Shown here: piece after piece, positions 12,767 to 26,210 of the stretch
Layout of the letters: each line of letters starts with the position of its first letter
Numbering within the stretch: the stretch's first letter is position 1
Origin: Haplosporangium gracile
Taxonomy: Eukaryota; Mortierellomycota; Mortierellomycetes; Mortierellales; Mortierellaceae
Direction: 5' to 3'
Length of the DNA stretch: 55,987 bases
Assembly: GCA_015499985.1 (NCBI GenBank)
Contig: JAAAUF010000160.1
Coordinates: forward strand, 1-55,987
Program-made: the position numbers and the translations under genes
The notes under the pieces: generated by a model
What the model was told of the DNA's origin: nothing
The model's database searches: none
Seen by the model: the letters and a program-made list of their open reading frames with translations, nothing else

Positions 12767-14176
12767 ATGAGCAGACTTCAGGGAAAGAACGTTTTGATGT
12801 AAGTCTGGACAAACAAGACAACATCACACCTCCAACCCAAGGCGTTTTTTTTGTTACAGCTCAGCCCGAGGGAGACTCGACCACTGTGTTATTTTTTTTA
12901 TGTGTGGACTTTCAGTTTTCCCACGGGCACATTCCCGCTTGATCAGTTACCATAGATTTGTCCCCAAAGGTTGCAATTTTTTTTGTTAATCACTGCTTGC
13001 TACTTTTTGTTTTATCCTTGATAGTACCGGTGCTTCATCAGGTATCGGTGAGGCTTGCGCCCGCCACTTTGCTCAGGCTGGATCCAACTTGGTAATTAAA
13101 CAGGGGAACATCGACATTCATGCAAGGATAAAGCGTCATCGAACGACAAATCGACTAACTGTCTATTTTTTTTCCATTGTCTGTTATTGATTGTGAATGA
13201 TGAATAGTTCTTGGCGGCTCGTCGTCAGGAGCGTTTGGACGCTTTGAAGCAAGAGTTGGAAGCCAAGTACCCTTCGATCAAGATCTTGACCCATGTCCTC
13301 GATGTCCGTGTCAAGGCCAACGTCAACGCCGCCATTGATTTCTTTGGTGATATCGATGTCCTCGTTAACAACGCCGGTAAGCTTTAAGACAACCATCTGT
13401 GAACAAAAGAATAACCAAAAGGAGGAAGATATTTACTTGAAGGAGAAATGTTTTAAGTATGGTTGGTGGCTCTAGTTTACTTTCTGTTACTCATCTCCAG
13501 TTTCAAATTCACCTGCAATCCGGCATCTACAAAAAAACAATTAGGCCTCGTGATTGGATTGGATAAGTTGGAAGATATCACCGAGGAGGCAATGGACACC
13601 ATGATTGGCACCAACGTCAAGGGTTTGGTTTATGTCACCCAGGCCGTGATCCCTGGCATGCGTGCCCGCAACAAGGGCCATGTAATTAACATTGGCTCGG
13701 TTGCCGGACAACAGGCCTACGGCAACGGATCCATTTACTGCGCCACTAAGGCTGCCGTCGCTTCCGTCACCCGCGCCCTCATGCACGAGACCGTCGATAC
13801 TGCCATCCGCGTCTCTGAGATCAACCCTGGTATGTTTACCTTTCGACGTATTTCCATTTCGCGTTTCCTTCCTCCCTTCCTTGGCTTGATAGCGAACGGG
13901 AGTCAACCATTAGCGTTCAAATACTGACTCTTTTATTTTTATCACCCATTGTAATAATATACAGGCATGGTGGAGACAGAGTTCTCGATGATCAGATTCC
14001 GTGGCGACAAGGAAAAGGCCGACTCCGTCTACAAGGGTCTGGTCCCTTTGAACGGCGACGACATCGCCGAGACGGTTATCTTTGTTGCGGGTCGTCCCGA
14101 TCATGTCAACATTGCCGAGATGCTCGTCTTCCCCACCAACCAGGCTGCTGCCACCAACGTCTACCGCAAGCCTTAA
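12767..14176 (+). CDS. NADP-dependent short-chain dehydrogenase (3-hydroxy acid / serine dehydrogenase type)
   Basis: Five exons (12767..12798, 13025..13091, 13208..13376, 13545..13829, 13965..14176) give 254 aa. The protein is a classical [11 protein letters not shown] cofactor motif (12-19), NNAG (87-90), catalytic Ser141 in INIGSVAG, and Tyr154/Lys158 in YCATK. The sequence through [11 protein letters not shown] and the C-terminal [12 protein letters not shown] is typical of the yeast YMR226C / bacterial YdfG group, which oxidises L-serine, L-allo-threonine and other 3-hydroxy acids with NADP+. No signal or membrane segment, so probably cytosolic. Start chosen at 12767, 10 codons before the first splice. 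Family is firm; substrate is by homology. Confidence 0.92.
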
Positions 14177-14393
14177 ATGCGAAACATAACAAGGGTGTAT
14201 TACTTGTAGATGAATGCAGAATCAATAAGATAGAGTAAAAAAAAAGGATAACAGCAAAATTATCTCCGCAACACGTTATCGAGTAATTACATGGATGGTT
14301 TATCCTTTTCAAGTGAAAACGAGAAAAAATTTTCCAGCCCTTTGATGGTATCAATGGAGGTCAACTCCGAATTAAATTGCCAACTAGTGGTTT
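14177..14393. other. Convergent intergenic spacer
   Basis: 217 bp between the 3' ends of the SDR and carnitine acetyltransferase genes. AT-rich, with no feature beyond probable 3' UTRs. Confidence 0.5.
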
Positions 14394-17010
14394 TTACAAC
14401 TTTGCAGCAACCTTGCGCTGGTCCTCTGGCAAGGATTGCTCAACAGCGGTTCTCATATCCCTAAGCGCCTGTCTCAAGAACTCGCCAAATTCACGGGTGC
14501 TAGTCACCTTGCTCTCAAACTTGGACTCGACTCCAAACTTCAATGTCTTCCCACCAGCCAAGTAGTTGATGCCATATCCATCAGGGTACATGGCTCCGAA
14601 ACCGGTACCAACAAAGTTATCGCCAGCAAACAATCCAGAGGTCGACAAAAGGAAGGCGGCACTCTTGCCAAAGACGGGTTCTTGGAAGAAACCGTGAGAT
14701 TCGCCGGCCTGCATGCAGAGACGGAGACCCATCAGGTGACGATCGATGCCCTTGCCGTTCGCTGCCTCACGCTGATACTTTGAGTGGGCCGCAATCGCCG
14801 CGCGAAGCAATTTGACCTTCTTCTCAGGCTATTATTATAAATGAATTAAAGAAAATGACAGTGTTAAGTTTGAAACATAAAAAGGTTTTGAAAGAACGCG
14901 TCATTCTATCAGACACAATCAGTAGGCAAAGTGGAGTTGCTTACCTCGACGGAAGAGTCCTCCATGGCTTTGCAGAAGGCATAGCTGTCAGTGCTGAGGG
15001 TACGAATGGTCTCGGTACGTCCACGACGGAACGCGCGAGTTGATCCAGTCTCGTAGGTGGCGCAGGGCTGACCGATCTGCTTGTAGTATGCGAGCTGAAG
15101 CGCCATCTGCATGTATGCATCAGGCGAGGCCTTGACTATTAGATTACCACACGCGTAGCGGGATATGAAATCATATAAAGTCGCGTGAGCCAACGTTATA
15201 TGATAAAGATGAAGACGCCACAGAACACGTAAAAACGACGATCAAAAAATAATCATATACGTACCGACTTTCTTGACATAGTCGGAACCATATTCGTCAA
15301 AGTAGACGATACCGCAGTCGCTGTTCTTGGAGAGGGCCTCGACGGTGGCAGATGCAGCCTTGAGGTGCTCCTGAGTCTTGGCATCTGTGACAAAGGACAG
15401 GTGCTTGGGGGCGTCAATAATGGCATTGGTACTGGGAGCATTCAAGTCGGTAGGCTTGCGAATAATATAGTCCATGATCAATGCTGGAATCAATGCATCG
15501 CATGGCGAGTGCTATTTTGTTGCAGAAAAAAAAAAAAAAACGCGGTCAGTACAGAGCAAGCTTAGTTTTCAACTGACGTCCAAGAAATTCAAAACCATTA
15601 TAAGAAAAAGAAATGTACCTCGCCGTGGCAGACAAACTTGCCGTCGCGCTCAAAAATCAAGTTGAGAGACTTGTCGCACCAGCGGTTGCGGCCACCATGC
15701 CCGTGCATTCCAAATTTGGACCACTCGGCAAAGTCGTTCTTGCGGTCTGCCTTTGTTGCCTCGGCGGCAGAGTCGAGGGTGACACAGAAGAGGGCGTCCT
15801 CGATCACCTGGAGAGATTCGCGGTTCTTGGAGTCGAGGACGATGAGGTGCTCGCGGGCTTTTGTCCAGGCGTCACGGTGATCGCAGGTCAATATTCCAAT
15901 GGGTGCTGATGTCTTGATCTTCTCCAACTGCCCGATCGCGTTCAAGAACAGCCTATTAGGGACATTGTTCAATGGGTGAATGAACAGGAGGTTGTAATTA
16001 GAGAAAAGAAGGTTTCAGTCAGCCATGACTGCTTTTTTTTCTTTTGAGCAAGTCGGCTAAAATATTGCCTCTGAAGTGAACATCTAGACTTAAAAAAAAC
16101 CATCCGTGTTCACTCGTGTAAAAACATACCTCTCCATGTCTCCGTCAAGGAGGCGCTTGTTATCCTTGGAAACAACGTTGATCTTAAAGAGCTGGTCCTC
16201 AATGATCAACACAATGTGCTTTGAGGGCGAGGGGAAGGGTGTGTGGACTAGACGATCACATCCTTCCTGAGGGATACGGGTCATGCCGATCAACTGTGTG
16301 TACTGGTGCATGCAAAGAGGTCCACTCCTAGTCATTTCCACGGGGATGTTCTGTCTGTTATAATAAAAGAAAGAATGTTAAATACATAGCCCTATCAGCT
16401 GACATTGCCGCGACAACAAGACAACAGCAAAGTAAACATTCAGAGAAGATCTAGTTACCTGTACAAGGTGTCGATGTAGTCGAGCAACTGCTGGGCAAGG
16501 TGAGCAGCACGCTTAACCTGGAAGGTTGTGTAGGCTGGGTTTTCGACAGTGGGGTAGAACTCGGTAGGGTGGTTGTGCTCGTTGCGCATCAAGATGTACC
16601 AGTTAGAGTTGACCAACAAAGGCTCGCGCCACTCATGATATGCCTTACTAGAAGTATTCCAACGATCACAAATGAAGAATATCCAAGTTAGGGACAAAGT
16701 AGCATGACCAATTGTCAATAAACGAGAGTAACCAGGAAAACACACTCGAGTCGACTGAAATTTACCTGATCCACCAGGTGTCGTCCAGCCAGTTGTCGGG
16801 AGCAGCACGGTCGACATCCAAGAGACGCTGTTGGAGGGTGCTGCCAAGTCCGCCGGGCTTGAGAAAGTCCTTTGCGAGGTTCTTGCTGCGTTCCAGTTCC
16901 TCAGGTGTGGTCAGAGGCTCGATCGTTTTGAGGTATTTGGCGACAGTCTCCTCCAAATTAGGGACGGGCAGCTTGGGGAGGGTGTGCTGGAGCGACAAAG
17001 TGGCGGCCAT
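14394..17010 (-). CDS. Carnitine O-acetyltransferase, peroxisomal targeting signal
   Basis: Seven exons (17010..16766, 16647..16459, 16354..16130, 15952..15619, 15511..15265, 15135..14945, 14828..14394) give 621 aa, the usual length. The choline/carnitine acyltransferase fold runs through the whole protein. The catalytic His (about 332) is the first codon of exon 5, in HSPCDA. The carnitine-site segment GRTETIR, the STS motif (LLSTSGL) and the GYGINY segment are present. The protein ends AKL, a canonical PTS1, so peroxisomal import is expected. The reaction moves acetyl groups between acetyl-CoA and carnitine, allowing acetyl units from beta-oxidation to leave peroxisomes. There is no obvious mitochondrial presequence. 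The first Met is followed by the usual LPKLPVPNLEET start. Identity is very secure; the sub-family (CAT2-like versus YAT-like) is not resolved. Confidence 0.95.
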
Positions 17011-19812
17011 TATTTTTCGTTTTAGGTTGTGGAGAAGCAGTGGTCGATGAGAGGAGGGAAGTGGAGGGAAGGAGTGGAGATGGAAGAAGAAAGGAATGTC
17101 AGGCAAAAAAAAAACAAAGATGAAAAACAAAAGAACCTACGAAGCAAAGAGTGAAGGTGGACAGAGAAAAACTGTGGAGAAGATGGAAGGCAGGTTTGTC
17201 CAGTAGCATGAGAGAGCGACAAAAAAACAGGGACATCAAAAAAGGTATGTGTTCCGTGGATAGGATGCGGGGTACATGGCGACGAGCACGTGAAAAAAAA
17301 AAAAAAAAAAAAAAAGCCATCGCTTAGTATCCTGAATGTGTGCTGTCTTGCATTTATAGGAGTAACTTACATCTGATTAATGGGTAGAGAGAGATGTGCA
17401 GCTGGGGAATGTGCAGTTAGGGATATGGCGAGAAAACTGCGAAATCGCGATTAAGCTCGAGATTTAAAACGCAGTGACAGATAGACACATACGCATTCTC
17501 TATGAGCAACGTCAACAAAGGATGAGACTTGGAACCTGCCATGTATACACTGTCTTAATGTTCTCTTCTGCTAGAGTAAGCTCATTTTCTTTATCAACCC
17601 ACCTCTTAAATTATACCACAAGAAAAATAAAAAAAAGAAGGCTTTTCTCAGAAATACGAACCTTGACAATCTTGGCTAGTGCCTTTTTTTTCAACTATCT
17701 GCTCCCCTCCCCTCTTTCACCCTTACTTCTCCTCCTCTTACCGCCCGTTTCGATCCATCCTTTCGTTTCTTATCGGCCTCTCTTCTGCACCTACTCAAAT
17801 ACCAACCGGCCATATCACATCCATCCGCAACAAGGGCGTCCTCTCTCCGCCACTCGACACAATCCAGCCTCCCCTTCTCTCCCCCTCCATTCAGGTGGAA
17901 TGAGAGGTGGAATGCTCTAAGACCCTCTCTCCATGCTCAACCTCCCCTTTCGACCCTGACTCAACGCACCCATCTAGAACGTACCTCACGTCGGGAAAAT
18001 ACAACAGAAAAACATTTCTCCATCTTTACAATAGGCACGACCATCAACCAAAATCAAAATCTTTTTACGTCCGGTTCCCGGTGAGAGTACATTCGCTTTT
18101 TTTTTTTTTATTGATGTTCATTGGAGGGATTCCGTGATGGCCTTGCTACCGACTATTCGGACTTTGATTCTTTCTGGACCAAGATACTAGTTCTCCTCTT
18201 CGACGAACGTCATCCAACTTTCTTGTTTCTTGCATTTTATATATTTCCTTCCTTCGATTGCAGAGGATACTCGCATTCATTTTATTTTTGGGCCCACAGG
18301 CCTGTGGACAAAGGGGGAGAAGGAGAGCACTGGGTTGGGGAGAAACAGGCTTTGTGGAAATTATTCAAAAATCCATATTCCGCCGCAGTTGTTCGCTGTG
18401 AAAGTCTTTCTTAGGTAGATCATCGATGATCATCGCCTGGATATTCACCAATTGTTGTCAGACAATAACAACAAGGCTACACGGCTTACATCAGACTTCA
18501 CTCGCGCTCACTCATCCACACACTACATTCGCACGACACATACGATATACGCACGCGCATTCAATATTATAACTCAATCGGATCGGCCTGGAATGAGTGT
18601 CCAAAAAAGAGCAAAAAAAAAGGGAAAAGGGACACTCGGATGTAAAAAAAACGCACTAAAGACGAATCTCACTAGCAGCAAGATGGAAAAGTGACCAAAG
18701 GAAAATAAAAGAAAGGACCAATCATGTCGTCTTTGCACACAAGGGCAGAGATGAGGTCCACCGCGGCTTTGCGAAATGCCTTTTTCATTAACTTATCCCT
18801 TGTCCGTGTGAAATCTTACGTGAACATCTTTGCTCGTTGGGCACTTTTAAGAGTAAAAGGTAAAAGGGGTTGGCTGAATGGAAGCATTCGTCGTTATGGC
18901 GAGAATAATGGCACAATAGCAACGAGCAAAAGACGACAAAAGGGTACCAAGAGCAATAGTGCTTGCGTGTATAATGTATACGTGAAAGCTGCCGAGTGGG
19001 TAGGAGTAGAAAATGAAGACCGCTTGCAAATGGAAGCAATCAAATCGGATCCCATTATTACTTGTATCAGTCCTTACCTTCCTATTGTCAATGACACTCA
19101 CATTATTCCTCTTCTTCTTCTTCTTGTCTCTGTCTGCTTTCTCTCTCCCCCCTCCTTCCCAGTATCATATTTTCACGCCAAAACAGGGACACGATCAAAG
19201 AGTTCGCCTTGCAGCCCCTTTGACAGCGCCAAAGAAAAAAGAAAAACGCAATTAAGACGGAGAATTCACATATCTCCAGTTGGGGCATTGACGGTTCTCA
19301 ACCACAAGTGCCTCGAACACTCCGCCTGAAAAAGAAAAAAAGAAAAAAAAAACACATACGTACACAAAACGATCGCTCTCCTTTCCTCATTCCCCTCCTC
19401 TCTACAATATCACCTGTCACTTCAAACCGGTCGCTTTTTGCCTCTCTCTTTCTCTTTCTCTTTCTCTTTTATCTCCTTACTTAATTGCGTTCGTAATCAA
19501 TAACAGGAAGAGAGCAGCAGAGCAGCACACACAAACAAATCTTCTGCGGAGAGTAGTGTGAACACCGAAAATCTAGTTTGCGTCCCGCAAAATCAGGAGG
19601 TGACCGATTGCAGTAAGTGATGCCGTCATTCATAATCTTGTGGGGGCTTAGTGCGCCAAGGAAGCAGAACGGGGATCGACGACTGTTTTTTTTATTACAC
19701 ACTCTCAATCTCTTTGTTGGGGATTCCCTTTCTTTTTATATTAGATAGACTACTCCCTCAGCAACACTACTACACCATCTCTCCGTCCCGCCCAGACGGA
19801 TCTCCTGCGTAC
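17011..19812. promoter_or_regulatory. 2.8-kb divergent region, carnitine acetyltransferase / zinc-finger gene
   Basis: Near 17010-17230 the plus strand is purine-rich, i.e. a CT-rich leader for the minus-strand carnitine acetyltransferase. Plus-strand CT tracts at 17690-17900 and 19370-19480 face the zinc-finger gene. A 22-A run lies at about 17294-17315. A 201-codon plus-strand open frame at 18724-19329 has no recognisable domain and lies in the likely leader; I do not call it. Confidence 0.5.
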
Positions 19813-22800
19813 ATGCATCCGTCTCAAGACAGCCAGGAAGGTCACGAAGGTAAGGCGCATACTAAAGAATTAATGAGAAGGATTTGCAACAATATCAAAA
19901 CAAGGGAGGAAGATCCCTGCAACCAAAAAACGCAGGTAGAGTCTAGCACTTTAACGAAACTCTCTAGCACTCTCTGTTAAACTACTAGTACCTCCGCAAA
20001 CTGTCGAGCCTCGGGACGGGGGAGACTCTGTAGCCAGGGATTGGGACTATCACCAGCACGAACCTTCTCAACAACCAGTATCAACCCAACACCTACAAGC
20101 GCCCTACTCACGAGACCTTGTTCGACCAGGATTAGAGCAAGCACTGACATCGAGAAGGCACCCATACTCATCACCACCCGCCTACGGTTGTCTTTCTCAA
20201 TCAGCAGCAACTTATGTTGGACACGAGCCAGGGAGGCGGCCACAATGGCCGGACCACGCAGGAGGCGATACTGCGGACCCCAATCTGGACTCTAATCATG
20301 GCCAGCGTCCGCCACCTGCATGGTCCCAGTCGCCTCCTACAACATCAGCCGCAGCCGACTCAACGACTACTCACGCGCAAAGGTATCACCCTTATCGACC
20401 ACCCCCATTTACACCGGACCATGGTCGCGGATACCCACATGCCAGACACTTGTCTGCTCAGGAACAGCGTCCACCTCCTTCGCAGGAACAGTCCCAGTCA
20501 AATCTTCGTCACCACTCGTACCATCAGCAACAACAGATACAGCAGCTGCAGCATCTGGACCGTTACGACCAAGCACTTTCTCGGGAATACATGACCCCGC
20601 AAGGCCATTTGAACGAAGAATTGGAACTGAGAAGGCAACAAAGGCGACAAACTAGTTACAACCGGGAGGTCATGGAAGCAAGATATGACCCCCACGGCAT
20701 GCACCACCGAGCGACACCCTCTGGACACGGAGTGTCGCCACCGCAGCCACCAGTCGATGACTATGGTCATCACAGACATCACCCACCATCACCATACCAC
20801 CCTCACTCTTCCCGATCGCCGAATGGAGAAGGAAGAAGGGGTACCAGCCCTCCACTAGGAGTGGCCAGAACCGTCAGAGTCGACCGACACTCGTCTCTGC
20901 CCAACATAGAGTCCGGGCTTGATTATCCGCCTCATGGTGGCGATAGCAATCCTCGGCCATACTTCAGGACTTCGGGCGACGTCCCTATCGCTCGCATGCC
21001 TGTCCCGTTGGACCCACGCGGGCGACCATATTACCCAGATGTTTCTCCATACGACCCAAGAACTGGAGGGCCGCCTCACTGGGTGGGTCATCCGTTATTC
21101 GATCAAAGGTTCGGTTATTACCGACGAGGATACGACTACGGGCACGAGTACATTTACGAGGCATCAAGGAGACGGCAAACCAGCTTCGGCATGGCGTCGC
21201 ACGGGCTCGCAGCATGGGACCAAGGAGTTGACGGTTACCGTGCAGGCCTTCACCACCCCCCTCTTCGGTCCGATCGTTCGCCACCACCATCCTGGGCGAG
21301 ACGACATTCTACGGACACACTTGGTGAAGCTGCTCAGGAATTTGAAGATCAGTGTCGTCCACACTCATCGCAGCTTCCCCAGGACCGTGAAGTAGGAGGG
21401 GGCAATATCATCTCATCAGAGGCGCAGGATACACAGATGGAGGAGACAGATATGGATGGCCTCACACCTGTCTCCGCCTCGGATTCTCAACCAACTCTTG
21501 GGCCTGGTCCACCAAGGACTCCACGAGGGATCAGCAGCAGCTCAGAGGAACTCAATTCCAGGAACACGCAGGGAAGTTTCACTGAAGACACTCGACGGAC
21601 TGTGCCAGGACTTGCTCCCAGTCCTAGCATGTCCTCATCCTCGGTCTCAATATCTGCGGATGGCCCATCGTCCGCAAGGCCTTCCATAGCAAACAGGACT
21701 CCCACCATCACCACTCGTGCTCATCAGGCTCAGAAGGATGCAACCAATGAATCAAGGAAAGTGACATCGCTTTCGCCCTCGCTGTCACTTCACTTCCCTT
21801 TACTCTCCCTGGGCCCCTCGTCCTCGACCTCGCCCAAGACCCGGCCTGTAGTCAGCCCTCCTTCAGACAACTCTTCTGGAGCAGGAGTCCCTGCAGTACG
21901 CGGAGGGAGCAATAGTATCGGCGGCGGAACGAACCTCTCCGATAGCACGGCGGAATCCATGGTACAACAAGTTGGTCAGGAGGGCTACTATAGTAAGCGC
22001 GACTTGGAGGAGTTATATAAATGTTGGAGGGCCGAATTTGAAGAGAGGTTAGGTTTAAGGGCGCTACCTCCACATCCGTCCCATCAACAACACCAACAAT
22101 ACCAGGACCAGCATCATCACCGCGGAGGGAAAGAGGTGGATGGGATGGCTGGCGGTGGAAAAGACGTGGCGGAGGAAAGGCGCGATTCCCCCTATGTGGA
22201 GAAGAGAAAAGTGAAATGGAAGACGGTGGAGTTTGGTGGCAGTCAAGGAAGACTGCAGGAAGAGGGCGGCGGCGAGGGCAATAGCAGAGGATATGAACGA
22301 GGAGGATTGGGAGGAGACGCCACAGCCGCAGCCACAGTCGCAGCCACAGCCAACAAGCGGGATCTTGCCAGAGGATCAAGCGATAAAAGGGCGCGAATGG
22401 ACCCGTTCCGGGGGGCTTCTTCTGTCACCGCCGCCATCACTGAAGAAGGCTTTCATCGCAACAAGGAACTTGGAAAACATGAGGATATGGATGTGGACGA
22501 AGACACAGGCGACCAGGAGGAACAAGAAGACGATGATGAGAATGAAGATGATGACGAAGATGGGTCTTTCTCCGAAGCCGACAGCGGCTCTGCGTCGAAT
22601 GGCGATCCGGGCTCAAGTAGTGGGAAGGAGGGCAGGAAGGGCGCCTCCGCCGGTGCTTCTTCGCTCTCTATCCCTGACGGTAAACCAGGACGAGTCCGCA
22701 TCCAGGAGAACAAGAGCCACAAGTGTGACCAATGCGAGAAGAGGTTCTCCCGACCCAGTCAGCTCCTGACCCACTCCTTTACCCATTCTGGCGAGGTAAC

Positions 22801-23785
22801 ACTTTGTTTCAATTAATTGGTTTCTTAATTATTATTATTATTTTTTTTTCTTTGCGCTGGTGAGACATTGGCTATTGAGCTGAAAACAATTGATCAAATT
22901 GAGCTAACTTTTAATTTATTTATTTTTTTCACACGCGCGCGCGACAATTTTATGACGTGTTAACCTCAATAGAAACCGCACCAGTGCCCACACTGCAAGC
23001 GCCTGTTCAATGTCGCGAGCAACCTCAAACGCCACATCCGGATCCACAGCAACAGCAAACGACGGTCCTCACGAAATGGCAACGTGGTCTTTCGCAGTTT
23101 TGCCCAAGGGACACATGTGACCCAGATGGTGACCGGCACCATTGACAGCATTGGAGGAAACGGAAGAGGCGGAAGAGGCGGTGGAGCAGGAGGAAGTAGA
23201 AGTATCTCTGGATTGGGATCGAATCTGAACAATCCCAAACGAGCTGCGACCCCGTCACCTCGGACGCCTGCGTTTGATAAGCTGAGATGGATGAACACTG
23301 AGACTCTTACCAAGGGACTCACGGCTGCACAGCAGCAACAGCAGCAGGTGCATATGGCTAGCTATCGACCGATCAAAGCCAAGCAGGCAGCAGCCGCAGC
23401 TGCTGCTGCAGCAAGTTCCTCTTCTATCACCACCTCGTCTCCCTCTTCGTCCTCCACATCAACAGCCACCAAAAGGTCAACATCCTCATCGGCACCCATC
23501 ACGCCAACAACACCCTCAACAGCAGTTACCACACCAGACACGACAGCAGCAACACCATCATCAGGCTCGCGGTTCTCTGGATCTTCGTCAGGTCGAGACA
23601 GTGCCTCGGCCTCTGACACGACATTGACCAATTTCTCGTCAGACCCTCCTTCTTTGTCGTCAACAACAGCTGACGCTAACGGCTGTAACAAGCCGAATCA
23701 AAGAGCAGAGCCACGCATATTACCTTCGCCTCTCGTTTCGTCCCCAGCTCATCTACCTCCATCCCCTCCACTACCTCAGCTTTAA
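19813..23785 (+). CDS. C2H2 zinc-finger protein, probable transcription factor
   Basis: Three exons (19813..19849, 19989..22795, 22973..23785) give 1218 aa. The long second exon has no in-frame ATG near its 5' end but stays open to a TAG acceptor at 19987-19988, which joins a 37-nt first exon starting MHPSQDSQEGHEG. Residues 1 to about 920 are disordered: Gln, His, Pro and Ser rich, with an acidic Glu/Asp run near 845-870. Two adjacent C2H2 fingers follow: CDQC...H...H and CPHC...H...H, joined by a TGEK-like linker (HSGEKPHQ). The intron falls exactly inside that linker codon boundary (GAG|AAA). A Gly-rich and then Ser/Thr/Ala-rich tail ends the protein. Two fingers bind DNA in many fungal regulators, so a nuclear factor is likely, but I cannot name the family or target. 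Confidence 0.88.
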
Positions 23786-23969
23786 GATTTACATCTTTTT
23801 TTTTCTCCTCTCCTCTTCTCCCTTCTCACTATTCCTTTCTTGTTCCCAAAGTTAGATAAAATAGTAATTAAACTTCTACAAAAGGCGTGTGCGTTAGTCT
23901 TTTGTGGTTTCAAAATTATCTGTATTATATTATTTTTTATGAGCGCCTTCCACTTCTTCTTCACAACTC
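23786..23969. other. Convergent intergenic spacer
   Basis: 184 bp between the 3' ends of the zinc-finger gene and the secreted repeat protein. T-rich on the plus strand; nothing else seen. Confidence 0.5.
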
Positions 23970-25144
23970 TCAAAGACACAGGAAGACAGTGGCGAGACAA
24001 ACTACAGAAAGAGAAGCAACCCACTGACTACCCATCAACAACCGCGAAGAAGACACACCACCAGATCCGAGGTCGAGTTGTGCAGGCCCAAACATCGGCA
24101 CAGTGCCGTACCCGTTTCCTCCTCCTCCAGCAGACGCGGTGCCCTTTCCTTCCTTTGTTGGCGTCAACGGACCTCCTGCTGGACTCGAGCCTGCAGGGTT
24201 ACTGGGTGCGTTCTTGTCGGTGGGTCCTCCACCCGACATGGGGGTTGGTGGCGTGCCCGGGATAGCCTTGGGATCCTTATTGTTGTTGTTGGGAAGCGGT
24301 GACGAGGGTGTCTCGTTCTTGGACTTGTTATCCTGCTGCTGTTGGGTTTCGGTAACCTTCTTGGGAACGACAGCGCCGTTGTTGCTGCCTCCAAAGGGAT
24401 CGGTAGTAGGAGGGAAGGTATTGGCTTTGAATGGGGCCTGGCCTTGGTCTTTGTTATGATGATCGTTCTTGTGTTCCTTGTGTTCCTTGTGTTCTTTGTG
24501 TTCCTTATGGTGCTTCTCGACCTTGGTCGCCTCGACTTCGAACGGATTCAGTGCCGCTGCTGCATTCTGGGGCCCCTTATCCTTAGCCGCGTCCTGGTCG
24601 TTTGGATGCTCTTTTACAATGTCATCGGCAATAGTGTTCTGGTCATGACCCACGTTCACATCAGCGTTCGGGTGGTTGTTCTTCTTGTTGTTGTTGCGAC
24701 CATCATCCTTGAAATCGGCAGCATCTTTGCTGGAATTGATAGCGTTGCCATTGGTCTCAGGCGATCCAGGGTTCGTCTTCTTGTCCTTGTTCTTGATATC
24801 CGCTCTCACCACCTCCACAAAGTCGTTGTTACCCTTTTCCTTCTGAGCCTCTTGCTGGTGTTGCTTTTTGTTGTTCTTCTTGTTCTTCTCATTTTGATTC
24901 GCCTGAGCCTCAACAACATCCACCTCTTTCTTCTGCTGCTGTTGTTGCTGTTGCTGTTGCTCTTGCTGTGGTTGTTGGTGATGGTCGTCCTTGACATGCT
25001 TGTCGTTGTTTACATTGGCCTCAGCAACCTGTTCCCTCTCCTCAGCCTTAGCGATCGGTTCCCCTGTCACCGCATCCTGTCGTTGTGCCTCGTCTCCCTT
25101 CTCTGCCTCAGGCTGCTGCTTCTTCTCCTTCTGCTGCTGCTGCT

Positions 25145-25196
<52 letters not shown>

Positions 25197-25621
25197 CTGC
25201 TGCTGTTGGTGACGGTCATCCTTGGCATGCTTGTTGTTTACATTGGCCTCAGCAACCTGCTCCTTCTCCTCAGCAACCTGCTCCTTCTCCTCAGCCGTCT
25301 GTTTGACAACAGCATCCTTCTCCTTCTCCTCAGCCTTAGCGATCGGCTCCCCTGCCACCGCGTCCTGTCGTTGCGCCTTATCTCCCTTCTTTGCTTCGGG
25401 CTGCTGTTTCTTCTCTTTCTGCTGCTGCTGCTGTTGCTCTTGCTGTGGTTGTTGGTGATGGTCGTCCTTGACATGCTTGTCGTTGTTTACATTGGCCTCA
25501 GCAACCTGTTCCCTCTCCTCAGCCTTAGCGATCGGCTCCTCTGTCACCGTGTCCTGTCGTTGCGCCTTGTCTCCCTTCTCTGCCTTGGGCTGCTGTTTCT
25601 TCTCCTTCTGCTGCTGCTGCT

Positions 25622-25673
<52 letters not shown>

Positions 25674-26177
25674 CTGTTGCTGTTGGTGATGGTCATCCTT
25701 GGCATGCTTGTTGTTTACATTGGCCTCAGCAACCTGCTCCTTCTCCTCAGCAACCTGCTCCTTCTCCTCAGCCGTCTGTTTGACAACAGCATCCTTCTCC
25801 TTCTCCTCAGCCTTAGCGATCGGTTCCCCTGCCACCGCGTCCTGTCGTTGCGCCTTATCTCCCTTCTCTGCCTCGGGCTGCTGCTGCTGCTGTTGTTGTT
25901 GTTCCTGTTGCTGTTGTTGCTGTTGCTGTTGTTGCTGCTGCTCTTGGTGATGGCCGTCCTTGACATGCTTGTCGTTGTTTGCATTGGCCTTAGCAACCTG
26001 CTCCTTTTCCTCACCCTTCTGTTTGACTACAGCATCCTGCTCCTTCTTCTCAGCCGTCTGTTTGACAATAGCAACTTGCTCCTTCTCCCCAGCCTTAACG
26101 ATCGGCTCCTCTGTCACCGCATCCTGTCGTTGTGCCTTGTCTCCCTTCTCTGCCTCGAGCTGCTGCTTCTTCTCCTT

Positions 26178-26210
<33 letters not shown>

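Noticed and set aside
18724..19329. 201-codon plus-strand open frame upstream of the zinc-finger gene
   Set aside because: No recognisable domain, mixed composition crossing CT tracts, and it lies in the probable leader region. Kept as non-coding.
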